NCBI RefSeq assembly: GCF_030462475.1
Contig: NZ_JASMRZ010000048.1
Coordinates: 1 to 42,388, forward strand
DNA from: Variovorax sp. CAN15
GTDB taxonomy: Bacteria; Pseudomonadota; Gammaproteobacteria; Burkholderiales; Burkholderiaceae_C
DNA length: 42,388 nucleotides
Direction: 5' to 3'
The translations under genes were made by a program, and so were the position numbers. Shown piece by piece: positions 23,390-31,772 of this stretch. The notes below the pieces were generated by a model. That model was given only the letters and a program-made list of their open reading frames with translations. It made no database searches and had not been told where the DNA came from. Position 1 is the stretch's first letter. Every line of letters starts with the position of its first letter.

Positions 23390-26300
23390 TCAGGCGCGAA
23401 GGCCTTCCATGTCGCGAATGAGCTCGCTCGCCGAGATCGGATCGAGCTGGCTCAGCGTCTCCGCGTCCTGCATGTTGCCCCAGCCCGAAGGCTTGCCGAC
23501 CTGCACTTCGCCGAGTTCCTGCTCGGGGTACTCGTCGACCATGCCGACGATGATGCCGGGGTCGAGGTACAGCTCGATCACGCGGTCGGTGCCCAGCGGC
23601 TTGGTGAAGTACCAGATGCCGCCGCCGTCCTGCGCTTCGCCGCGGCGCCAGCCCTTGTTGACCAGGCCGAGCACGCGGCCGGTGGGCACCTTGGCCTTCT
23701 TCCAGCGTTCGAGCTTGTTGTTGTTCTTCTCTTCCTCGGTGAGCGTGTAGACGTCGCGGCCGATCTGCGCGAAGGGCTGCAGCAGCTCGTAGTCGGCGAA
23801 CACCTGGCCGAAGGCCGCGGCGTCGGCGGCCGAGAGATCGAGTGCATGCGGCACGCCGATGCGGATGTTCTCGCCCGTGGGCAGCTCGAAAGTGTCGTCC
23901 TCGGCCGTGGTGTAGCTGCCGTCCTCCGCCACGCGGAAGCAGGCCTTCAGCGTGCCGCCGTAGCTGCCGCCGGCCGCCACCTCGTACACGCCCCAGATCA
24001 GCCGCTGCACCAGGTGGCGCACCAGCGGATGCTCCACCAGGAAGATGCGGAACACCTCGGGCGTCCAGCGGCGGCGCGTGCACATCGCGACTTCGAGGCG
24101 CAGCAGCTGCTGGCTCGCGATGGTGCGCGCGTCCTTCTTGAGCAGCTTGAAGCGCTCGACGGCCTCTTTGCTCAGTTCGGCGTCGTCGGTCTTCTTGGGC
24201 TTGGGCAGGTCGGGCAGGCGGGCGCCGTCGACGCCGTCGGCGCCGGTCTCGCGCACGTAGGGCTTGAGCGTCTCGTCGAAGCCCACCTTGAAGGCGCGCG
24301 GGCCGAAGTCCAGCCGCATGGTGCCCTGCTCGTCAAGGCCGAGGTCGGGCGCGAGGCGGTCTTCGAGTTCTTCCGTGCTCAGGCCGCGTGCCTCCGCGAT
24401 GGCGTCGATCTTCTCGCGGGCCTTGTCCTGCAGGCCCTTGAACTTGACCTTCTGCGCGATGCCGTTGAGCAGCATCAGCGCCACGTCGCTGCCGATGTTG
24501 GCGAGTACGTCCAGGCCGGTGACGGCGCGCGCGTGCGCCGCCTCTCCCGGCCATGCGCGGATGAAGGGCGTGAGCTTGCGGGCGGTGTCGTCGTTGCCCA
24601 GCTGGCCCAGGCTGGTGAGAGCCCAGCCTTCCTTGCTCGGGCCGCTGGCCTCGAGCCAGGCGGTGAAGGCGTCCCAGGCGAAGTCGGCGAGAGATTCGGC
24701 GTCGCAGGCTTCCTTGACCACGGCGATGCCTGCGTAGACCTCCTCGTTGGTCGGGAAGGTCAGCATCTGGCCCAGATGGTCGAGTGCATCGTCGGGCAGC
24801 GCCTTGCCGTTCTTCAGCACCGGCCGGCGCCAGCCGCGCGGCTGCCAGAACTCGGGCAGCTTCGCGCGCCTGGTGGGGAAGCGGTCGAGCGGGCTCTCGT
24901 CGAGCACGGCGCGCAGCGCCTCCACCACCTCGGGCTTGCCGTAGCGGCCGGCGACTTCGAGCAGCAGCGCCTCGTGGCCGTTGGCCTGCAGCAGGCGCAG
25001 GGCCGAGCCGGCGCAGTCGCGGGCCTCGCCGGCCTTGCCGAGCGCGGGCGCGATCAGGCCGCAGGCGGCGTGCTCGGGGTACTTCAGCAGCCACTCGCGG
25101 CCGGTGGCGCGCAGGGTCTTGAGCTTGGCGAAGGCACGCGCGGCAGGCAGCGCGAGTTCGGGTGCGCCGTAGTACAGCGCGAAGGACAGGTTCTCGCCCG
25201 GCTTGGCGCGCACCATCGACAGCAGGCCCGGCAGCACCGCAAGGCCGTGCGTAGCGAGGATGCGGCCGATGCCGTAGTCCTCGGCCTCACCGGCGATCGC
25301 GTTCCAGAAGGGCACGCCGACGGCGGGCGGCAGCATCGCCGCGTAGTCCGACTGGAAGCGGAACCAGTAGTAGCGCTCCTTCTTGCGCTCGGCCACCATC
25401 GCGCGCCAGGCGGCGATCAGCGCATCGGCATCGCCCGCGGCCACGGCGGCCACCGCCGCCTGGTTCATGGGGGCCAGGGGCTGCTTGCTGCGGTCGAAGC
25501 CCAGTTCGTCGAGCAGTACGCGCACGTCCTGCTGCGCGCTCGAATGGCGGCTCTTTTGCCACGAGTTGGCGCTCAGCGCGCTCGCACGCGCGGCGTCGTC
25601 CCAGCGCTCGACGGGCGCGAGCGCCAGCGGCTCCAGCGCCAGCGCGCCGGCCGCCTTCTTCTGCACCTTGGCCAGCCACGGCGGCGAGGCCAGCACGCCC
25701 GGCAGCTCGTCGGCGCCAGCCACTTCGGACGGACCTGCCAGCAGCGCGAGCTGCCGGTCGATCACGGCTTGCCCGCCCGCATCGATCCAGGGGCGCAGGG
25801 CGTCGACCGAGCCCGCGTGTGCGCGCAGCAGCCGCGTGAGGCTGGGCGTGACGAGGTTGGCGTCCTTGCCGCCGGCGGCGACCAGCCGCGACAGCGCCAC
25901 CAGCGCAGCCTGCGGCCAGCGGTCCACCGCGAGAGAGAAGCGCGCGAGCGCAGCCTTCGAGCTGCCGGCCACGCGCGCCAGCGCCTGCACCGCCTCGGGC
26001 GTGCCGATGGCGGCGAGTCCGTCGCCGGCTTCATCGGTGGCTGCTCCGCGCTCCAGGCCTTCGACCGCGTCGACGCCGCGCTCCTGGATCAGCGTGGCGA
26101 CCATGTTGTCGTGGCCCCAGAAGCCGGTGGAATAGCCCACCCGCGCCTTCGCGGCCAGCGCGATGGCGGCGGGGTCGGTGGCGGTGAGCGCCAGCCAGTG
26201 CAGCGTCTCGGGCGTGTCCTTCTCGGCCGCGAGGGAGTGCGCCAGCGCGTTCGAGATATCGGGCGCATCGGGCAGCAGCATCGCGATGATCGGACGGCGG

Positions 26301-27562
26301 CACGCGTGCAGCTGCGGCAGGGCCTTCTCGATCCGGTCACGGGCTTCCTGCCAGGCCTCCTGCGGGGCCGCGGCCAGGTGGCGCCGCATGGCCTGCTCGC
26401 CCTGGCCCAGCGGGCCGCGCCAGCCGTTGCTCATCGGGCGGCTCACGGTGCTGGTGAAGCGGCTCTTGCGGGTTTTTGTGTTGCGGCTGTAGTCGGTCTC
26501 GACCTGCACGCGCTGCGCGTCGAGCATGACGCCAGTGGCATCGGCCAGGCCGTACTGCGCGACCAGGTAGTCGACGATGGCCTCGGCCGGCTCGCTCTCG
26601 CCGTAGTAGCCCGAGGTGCTCAGCGCCAGCGCGAGCATCAGTGCGTCGGCTTCGGTGTCGGCGCCGGGCGCCGAGCCGGTGGCCGGCGCGCCCACGCGCT
26701 CGACCAAGCGCTGCGCGGCGGGGCGCAGCGCAGCGTCACTGCCGTCGACGTCGATCGAACCTTCGATCTTGCGCTGCGCCAGGAACCACGCGGCCGTCGC
26801 GCTGCGGCTTTCGACCGGCTGGGGGAAGCGGCGCGACGCGAAGGCCACGCGCCGCATCTCGGGCGTGAAGCGGATCGGCGTGCCGGCGGCCAGCCAGGGC
26901 GGGGTGTCGGTGCCGGCAGCCGCGCCGGAAGCCGAGGGCAGCGCGACCACCGATGCATCCGCCGCGCCGGTCGCGGCCTCGGCGCCGAGCTGGCTCGCGA
27001 TCTGCCGGGCCTGCTTGCCCGGCGTGGCAGTGGTGCCCCAGCCTGAGAGCAGGCCCTGGTCCTTGAGTCGCTTGAAGGCCAGCGCCGCGGCCTGTTCGCT
27101 CACGCCGTGCTGGCGCTTGAGCATCGCGGCCGACAGCGTGTCGGTGGGCTTGAGCTGGTCGGCCTCGAGCTGTGCGCGCACGGCCTCGAAGGCGCGATCG
27201 GCCTGGGTGTCGATGCTCTCTGCGGGTGCTGCCGGTTCCTGCGCCAGCGGCGCCGCTTCGGTCGTCGCCGTGGATGCCGGGGCGCTCGCTTCCGCCTTGG
27301 GTGCCGACTCGGCCTTCGGCTTCGCCTCGGCCTTGCCGATGGCCGCGTCCGCGGCCACGCCGACTTCGCCGTAGCCCTTGCCGGTCTTCTCGTTCACCAG
27401 CTTGGTCAGCGCGGTTGCGGCCTTGGGGGCATCCGCGAACGACTTGGTCTGGCTCTGGCCCGCCGTGCCGATGCGGCCCCAGCGGATGTTGAGTTCGGTG
27501 TCTGCCTGCTCGATCTCCCAGAATTTGCTGGCGGTTCCTTCGATCAGTTCAAAACGGCGCAT
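23390..27562 (-). CDS. yehI: WGR-DUF4132 protein (YehI/MolR-like)
   Basis: 1390 residues, first gene of the operon. The start at 27562 has AGGAGG 11 bases upstream. Residues 1-~70 are a WGR domain (RWGRIGTAGQ, 27-36), a fold also found in PARPs that contacts nucleic acid. An Ala/Lys/Pro/Glu-rich flexible linker follows (about 70-125). The long middle is Ala-rich and helical, resembling HEAT-like repeats. DUF4132 lies toward the C-terminus, around LPDLPKPKKTDDAEL and ASQQLLRLEVAMCTRRRW. E. coli YehI has the same WGR-DUF4132 layout. The operon promoter should lie in 27563-27771. Function unknown; it may be the large scaffold or sensor that the AAA+/VWA pair acts on. Confidence 0.88.
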   Translation of the reverse strand: MRRFELIEGTASKFWEIEQADTELNIRWGRIGTAGQSQTKSFADAPKAATALTKLVNEKTGKGYGEVGVAADAAIGKAEAKPKAESAPKAEASAPASTATTEAAPLAQEPAAPAESIDTQADRAFEAVRAQLEADQLKPTDTLSAAMLKRQHGVSEQAAALAFKRLKDQGLLSGWGTTATPGKQARQIASQLGAEAATGAADASVVALPSASGAAAGTDTPPWLAAGTPIRFTPEMRRVAFASRRFPQPVESRSATAAWFLAQRKIEGSIDVDGSDAALRPAAQRLVERVGAPATGSAPGADTEADALMLALALSTSGYYGESEPAEAIVDYLVAQYGLADATGVMLDAQRVQVETDYSRNTKTRKSRFTSTVSRPMSNGWRGPLGQGEQAMRRHLAAAPQEAWQEARDRIEKALPQLHACRRPIIAMLLPDAPDISNALAHSLAAEKDTPETLHWLALTATDPAAIALAAKARVGYSTGFWGHDNMVATLIQERGVDAVEGLERGAATDEAGDGLAAIGTPEAVQALARVAGSSKAALARFSLAVDRWPQAALVALSRLVAAGGKDANLVTPSLTRLLRAHAGSVDALRPWIDAGGQAVIDRQLALLAGPSEVAGADELPGVLASPPWLAKVQKKAAGALALEPLALAPVERWDDAARASALSANSWQKSRHSSAQQDVRVLLDELGFDRSKQPLAPMNQAAVAAVAAGDADALIAAWRAMVAERKKERYYWFRFQSDYAAMLPPAVGVPFWNAIAGEAEDYGIGRILATHGLAVLPGLLSMVRAKPGENLSFALYYGAPELALPAARAFAKLKTLRATGREWLLKYPEHAACGLIAPALGKAGEARDCAGSALRLLQANGHEALLLEVAGRYGKPEVVEALRAVLDESPLDRFPTRRAKLPEFWQPRGWRRPVLKNGKALPDDALDHLGQMLTFPTNEEVYAGIAVVKEACDAESLADFAWDAFTAWLEASGPSKEGWALTSLGQLGNDDTARKLTPFIRAWPGEAAHARAVTGLDVLANIGSDVALMLLNGIAQKVKFKGLQDKAREKIDAIAEARGLSTEELEDRLAPDLGLDEQGTMRLDFGPRAFKVGFDETLKPYVRETGADGVDGARLPDLPKPKKTDDAELSKEAVERFKLLKKDARTIASQQLLRLEVAMCTRRRWTPEVFRIFLVEHPLVRHLVQRLIWGVYEVAAGGSYGGTLKACFRVAEDGSYTTAEDDTFELPTGENIRIGVPHALDLSAADAAAFGQVFADYELLQPFAQIGRDVYTLTEEEKNNNKLERWKKAKVPTGRVLGLVNKGWRRGEAQDGGGIWYFTKPLGTDRVIELYLDPGIIVGMVDEYPEQELGEVQVGKPSGWGNMQDAETLSQLDPISASELIRDMEGLRA

Positions 27563-27771
27563 GAAAAAGACGTCCTCCTGTGAATCGATGAAGCGCGGTC
27601 GGCGACGACGGCTGCGGGCCCTTGCGATGGGGCGCGCGGGTCATTCCTTCCGCTGGGTTCGCCGCCGAGGATAAGGGGCCGGCATGAAGGCTTGGCCCTC
27701 GCGCGGCGCCTGGCGGCAAGAAGATTTCGTTTCCCGTACCGGTCGGCCCGAAGCGGGTACGAAGAAACTAT
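27563..27771. promoter_or_regulatory. Intergenic region upstream of the yeh-like operon
   Basis: These 209 bases lie between two genes on the minus strand and should hold the promoter of the five-gene operon. On the minus strand an AGGAGG ribosome-binding site sits 11 bases before the ATG at 27562. No convincing -35/-10 pair is seen by eye. A long imperfect dyad occupies the far end and is listed separately. Confidence 0.45.
27729..27768 (-). terminator. Imperfect hairpin after the GGDEF-like gene
   Basis: Arms GTTTC and CGTACC pair with GGTACG and GAAAC around a 15-base loop, with one small internal mismatch. The hairpin begins three bases past the stop of the GGDEF-like gene. It has only a weak T-rich tail in the direction of transcription, so it could be a poor terminator or an operator for the downstream operon. 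Confidence 0.35.
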
Positions 27772-28932
27772 TCAAGAGGCCGAGCCGCCGGCCCGTTGCC
27801 GTTGCCCGAGCTCGCCCGCGAAGGCATAGGCCGGCCCCATGCGCTGGCGATTGCAGTGCGCCAGCGCGCGTTCAGCCGCTTCGAGCAGGCTGGTCAGCGT
27901 GTCGCCGTCGCCGGGGTGGCAGGCGATGCCCATGCTGAGTTCTCCGCCCGCGAGCAGCCGGCCTTCGTAGGTCACCGGTCTCGCGCCGGCTGTCTCGATG
28001 CGGATGGCCATCTCCGCGAGCTTCTGCCGTGGCGGGCTGCCGACCAGCAGGATCGCGAAGCTGTCGGGGCCGAGCCGGGCCACCATGTCGTCCGCGCGCA
28101 CCTGCTCGCGCAAGCGGTGCGCGATGGCCGCGAGCACAGCGTCGCCGCCCGCCTGGCCGTGCCGTTCGTACACGGCGTCGAAGCCGTTCAGGCCGATCAG
28201 CATCAGCGAGAATGTCCGGCCGTCGAGCAGCCATTCTTCGGCGCGATTTTCGAAACCCGCGCGGCTGGCGGCACCGGTCAGCGCGTCGGTGCCGGGCTCC
28301 TTCGTTTCGTGCTGTGTGCCTCGCGCCTCGGCCGCTCTGTCGGCCCGCAGGCGCATGCCGAGCGCGAGGGCGAAGACCATCAGCTCGGCGATCACGCCGG
28401 CCTGCGCCAGGTTCGGCTGCCGCGGCGCCCACGACGGCCCGATCCAGCTCGTCATCCACGCGGTCGAGAGGCCGCCGAGCAGCAATGCCGCGCCGGCCAG
28501 GAACAGCGTCGCCGGCCAGGGCATGCGGGGCATCGCCTTCACCGCGCCGGCCGCGAGGAGCACGGTGGAAGCCACCGCCAGTGCCTGCACGATGCGCAGC
28601 GTCCAGAGGCGCTGCGTTTCGAGCGCGGCATAGAGCACGGCGATCGCGAATACGACCAGCGTTGCCTGCGCCACCCGGTCGAGCCTGGGCGCGACATCCT
28701 GCAGCCGCAGCAACTGCCGTACGAACTGGAGCCGGCAGGCCGCCCACAACACCAGCACCGCCGCGGGCCATTGAGCGAGTGGCGCGAGGCCATTCAATCC
28801 GGCGAAGGCCGCCAGCGCACACGCACAGCTCAACACATACCAGCGATGGACCTTCGCGCCGAACGCCAGCAGCAGCGCCAGGCCGCACATCGTCAGGCCG
28901 GCCAGCAGGCCGTAGCTCACGCCGTCGAACAT
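27772..28932 (-). CDS. Membrane protein with degenerate GGDEF domain
   Basis: 386 residues from ATG 28932, 8 bases after recJ. Residues 1-~195 contain about six to seven hydrophobic segments (first near 7-25, last near 175-193) with short loops and no periplasmic sensor domain. A GGDEF-type domain follows: DALTG (216-220), then LIGLNGFDAVYERHG (245-259) where active cyclases have a metal-binding Asp (IDLDxFK), and GPDSF (288-292) in place of GGDEF. With both the metal Asp and the signature Glu lost, c-di-GMP synthesis is unlikely. It may bind nucleotide or act through protein contacts. The hydrophobic layout resembles 7TM sensor modules. Probably in the recJ transcription unit. Confidence 0.82.
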   Translation of the reverse strand: MFDGVSYGLLAGLTMCGLALLLAFGAKVHRWYVLSCACALAAFAGLNGLAPLAQWPAAVLVLWAACRLQFVRQLLRLQDVAPRLDRVAQATLVVFAIAVLYAALETQRLWTLRIVQALAVASTVLLAAGAVKAMPRMPWPATLFLAGAALLLGGLSTAWMTSWIGPSWAPRQPNLAQAGVIAELMVFALALGMRLRADRAAEARGTQHETKEPGTDALTGAASRAGFENRAEEWLLDGRTFSLMLIGLNGFDAVYERHGQAGGDAVLAAIAHRLREQVRADDMVARLGPDSFAILLVGSPPRQKLAEMAIRIETAGARPVTYEGRLLAGGELSMGIACHPGDGDTLTSLLEAAERALAHCNRQRMGPAYAFAGELGQRQRAGGSAS

Positions 28933-28940
28933 GGGGTTTC

Positions 28941-30752
28941 CTAGAACTCCGCGCCCTCGACCAGGAAGCGCAGCCGCCGCACACCCTGCCACTCGTCCGC
29001 GTCGAGCCGGAACGCCAGCTTGACCTTCGGCGGCAGCGGCTCGGTGTGGCTGAACCAGATCGCGTCGATGGGCTGGCCCTGGTGCCTGAGTTTCAGCGAC
29101 AGGTGCTTCTCGCCCACCAGCCGCTGCGACACCACTTCCACCTCCTCGCTGAAGGTGGGCGGCGCGAAGCCCTGGCCCCACACCTCGCGGTGCAGCGTGT
29201 CGACGAGGTCGATGCGCATGTACTCGCGCGCGATGGGGCCGTCGGTCTCGATCTGGCGCGTGAGCGCGGATTCGGCCAGCAGCTCGCGCGCGACCTGCGC
29301 GAAGCCCTTCTCGAAAGTCTCGAAGTGCTCGCGCGCCACGGTGCAGCCGGCGGCCATCGCGTGGCCGCCGAAGCGCAGCAGCACGCCCGGATGGCGCTTG
29401 GCCACGAGGTCGAGCGCATCGCGCAGGTGGAAGCCCGGGATCGAGCGGCCCGAGCCCTTCAGCTCCTGCTCCTTGCCCGGCGCGCCGCTCGCGGCGAAGA
29501 CGAAGGTGGGGCGGTGGAAGCGGTCCTTGATGCGCGAGGCCACGATGCCCACCACGCCTTCGTGGAAGCCCGCGTCGAACACGCTGATGGCCGGCGGCGG
29601 CGCTTCGATGCCCTCGCCGTCGGCCGCGAACAGCGACTCGGCCAGCAGCAGCGCCTGGTCGCGCATGCCGCCTTCGATGTCGCGCCGCTCGCGGTTGATG
29701 CCGTCGAGCATGCGCGCGAGTTCTTCGGCACGGCCCGCGTCGTCGGTCAGCAGGCATTCGATGCCCAGCGTCATGTCGGACAGCCGGCCCGCGGCGTTGA
29801 TGCGTGGGCCGAGTGCAAAGCCGAAGTCGAAGGTGGTGGCCACCGAGGCGTTGCGCCCCGCCGCCTTGAAGAGCGCTGCGACGCCCGCAGGCATCGCGCC
29901 AGCGCGGATGCGGCGCAGGCCCTGTGCCACGAGGCGGCGATTGTTGGCGTCGAGCCGCACCACGTCGGCGACGGTGCCGAGCGCCACCAGCGGCAGCAGC
30001 GCGTCGAGCTTGGGCTGGGGTTTGCTTGCCCCCCGGCTTGCCACTTCGTGTGCTTCGCCACCCCCCGAGGGGGAGGCTGGCCCGCCTTGGGGCGGCCCGG
30101 CGGCGGGCGCAGGCGTGTCGAACACGCCGCGCCGACGCAGCTCCGAGCGCAGCGCGAGCAGCACATAGAACATCACGCCGACGCCGGCGATGCTCTTGCT
30201 CTCGAAGCCGCAGCCGGGCTGGTTGGGGTTGACCAGCACGTCGGCCGAAGGCAGCTCGGGTCCGGGCAGGTGGTGGTCGGTCACCAGCACCTGCAGGCCG
30301 CGCGCCTTGGCGGTGGCCACGCCCTCGACGCTGGCGATGCCGTTGTCGACGGTGATGAGCATGTCGGCGCCGCTCGCGGCCACGCGCTCGGCAATGGGCG
30401 GCGTGAGGCCGTAGCCGTCTACCACGCGATCGGGCACGAGGTAGCTCACGTTCTTCGCGCCCAAGAGGCGCAGGCCGCGCACGCCGACCGCGCAGGCGGT
30501 GGCGCCGTCGCAGTCGTAGTCGGCGACGATGCACAGGCGCTTGTCCTGCGCGATGGCGTCGGCCAGCAGCGCGGCGGCTTCGCGCGTGCCGTGCAGGGTG
30601 TCGGGGGGCAGCAGCAGCGCGAGGCCGTCGTCCAGCTCTTCCTTGGCGCGCACGCCGCGCGCGGCGAAGAGGCGGGCCAGCAGCGGATGCACGCCGGCCT
30701 GTTCCAGCGCCCAGACGGTGCGCGGCGGTATCTCTCTGGCTATGATTTTCAT
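28941..30752 (-). CDS. recJ: Single-stranded-DNA exonuclease RecJ
   Basis: 603 residues. ATG 30752 overlaps the stop of the upstream gene (ATGA). RecJ is a 5'-3' single-strand exonuclease used in recombination and mismatch or base repair. DHH-family metal motifs are intact: DYDCDG (78-83), DNG (136-138), DHH (159-161), then GTVADVV (259-265) and the DHHA1 motif GGHAMAAGC in the second half. Residues ~214-243 are a Pro/Gly/Ser-rich insert between the DHH motif region and GTVADVV. It is encoded by a GC-rich genomic repeat (30025-30113) read in frame. Because the core motifs flank it, the enzyme is probably still active, with the insert as a surface loop. Confidence 0.95.
   Translation of the reverse strand: MKIIAREIPPRTVWALEQAGVHPLLARLFAARGVRAKEELDDGLALLLPPDTLHGTREAAALLADAIAQDKRLCIVADYDCDGATACAVGVRGLRLLGAKNVSYLVPDRVVDGYGLTPPIAERVAASGADMLITVDNGIASVEGVATAKARGLQVLVTDHHLPGPELPSADVLVNPNQPGCGFESKSIAGVGVMFYVLLALRSELRRRGVFDTPAPAAGPPQGGPASPSGGGEAHEVASRGASKPQPKLDALLPLVALGTVADVVRLDANNRRLVAQGLRRIRAGAMPAGVAALFKAAGRNASVATTFDFGFALGPRINAAGRLSDMTLGIECLLTDDAGRAEELARMLDGINRERRDIEGGMRDQALLLAESLFAADGEGIEAPPPAISVFDAGFHEGVVGIVASRIKDRFHRPTFVFAASGAPGKEQELKGSGRSIPGFHLRDALDLVAKRHPGVLLRFGGHAMAAGCTVAREHFETFEKGFAQVARELLAESALTRQIETDGPIAREYMRIDLVDTLHREVWGQGFAPPTFSEEVEVVSQRLVGEKHLSLKLRHQGQPIDAIWFSHTEPLPPKVKLAFRLDADEWQGVRRLRFLVEGAEF
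30025..30113 (+). repeat. GC-rich repeat, family A, inside recJ
   Basis: The element reads GGCTTGCCACTTCGTGTG, then CCCCCCGAGGGGG (palindromic), then CCTTGGGGCGGCCCGGCG. It aligns with the dppC-dppD gap copy (GGCTTGCCCACTGCGTGTGG, then CCCCCTCGCCGGGGG, then CAGCCCGGC). It also aligns with the copy in lolD (CACTGTCGTGTC, then CCCCCCGAGGGGG, then TTGGGACGGCCCGGCG). In recJ it lies antisense to the gene and stays in frame, encoding a Pro/Gly/Ser-rich loop. Confidence 0.7.
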
Positions 30753-31717
30753 AGCACCTCCAGCACGGTGGCCGCCTGCTTGCGCTCGAACAGGCCCTTC
30801 GCCCAGCGGGCCAGGCCGCGCGGCTGCACGGTGTAGCGCTGCGAGGCGCGGTCGCCGCACAGCGTCAGCGAGATGTCGCTGACGCCGCGCGTGTACTCGG
30901 CCAGCAGGGCGGCGAGCGGGCCGGCGTCGAGCGCCTGCCAGGCGGCGGCCCACCCGATGCCGTCGTCGCGCAGGGCTGCGATGCGCAAGGTGTCGTTCAC
31001 GGTCGGCGCAATGGCCGTTGCGGTTTCTTCATTTTTCAGCGCGCCGGTGCCGGCGAGCCAGAAGGAATTGATGGGCGGCACGCCGCGCGCGGCGCGCTCG
31101 TCGTTCACGCGCTGGGTGTACAGCAGCATCTGCATCTCGTTCTGCAGCCGGCGCAGCGGCCGCGCGGCATCGGCCAGCGGCGACCACTGCGAGACGGGGT
31201 AGCCCACCGCGCGGTCGATGGAGGCTGTGGCCAGCCCGTCGAAGATGCCGGCGCGCGCCAGCCAGCGGCCGGGCACGGGCGAGGCGTGCAGCGCGATGCC
31301 GTCTTCCTCGAAGAAGGGGCGGGCGGCTTCCAGCAGGGCGGCCGACTCGGCGGCGTCGATCTCGATGGCGGCCGGGTCGCCCAGCACCACGTCGTCGATG
31401 CCGACCTGCCAGTTGCACAGCGTGACCATGCCCCAGCCCTCGGTGTCGCCCGGCGCGGCGATGCCCAGCCGGCGCGCTTCGAGCGCGGCCCAGGGAATGC
31501 ATCCGTCGGGCGCGGCGATGCCCAGCGCCTGCGCCAGCGCGCGTTCATGCGGAGGCGAGCGCGTGCTTTCGTCCTGCGTGTCGGTGTCGGCGAGGGCCAG
31601 CCTCGCGAGCAGGTTTTCGAGATTGGGGAGCCGAATCGTGGAGAGGGCCGCGCGGCACGACGGGGAACCGCGGCCGGCGAAGGGAATCAGTAATTGGCGT
31701 GGGGAGGTTTCGGCCAT
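30749..31717 (-). CDS. Conserved protein next to recJ, function unproven
   Basis: 322 residues from ATG 31717. Its stop overlaps the recJ start (ATGA), so the two are translated together. The sequence begins MAETSPRQLLIPFAGRGS and has conserved-looking segments WGMVTLCNWQVGIDDVVLGD, IDRAVGYPVSQWSP, LRRLQNEMQMLLYTQRVNDE and INSFWLAGTG. I recall relatives beside recJ in Comamonadaceae, some labelled phosphoglycerate mutase. I see no phosphatase-superfamily metal motif to back that name. It is cytosolic, with no signal or membrane segment. The coupling to recJ suggests shared regulation but does not establish a DNA-repair role. Confidence 0.8.
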   Translation of the reverse strand: MAETSPRQLLIPFAGRGSPSCRAALSTIRLPNLENLLARLALADTDTQDESTRSPPHERALAQALGIAAPDGCIPWAALEARRLGIAAPGDTEGWGMVTLCNWQVGIDDVVLGDPAAIEIDAAESAALLEAARPFFEEDGIALHASPVPGRWLARAGIFDGLATASIDRAVGYPVSQWSPLADAARPLRRLQNEMQMLLYTQRVNDERAARGVPPINSFWLAGTGALKNEETATAIAPTVNDTLRIAALRDDGIGWAAAWQALDAGPLAALLAEYTRGVSDISLTLCGDRASQRYTVQPRGLARWAKGLFERKQAATVLEVL

Positions 31718-31772
31718 CCCCTTATTGTCCGGGATGCCCCGGAGTCATCCGGAATGCCACAATCCCGCCCCT

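Noticed and set aside
23321..27046. 1241-codon plus-strand frame opposite the WGR-DUF4132 gene
   Set aside because: Antisense shadow caused by high GC; the minus-strand frame has recognisable WGR and DUF4132 features.
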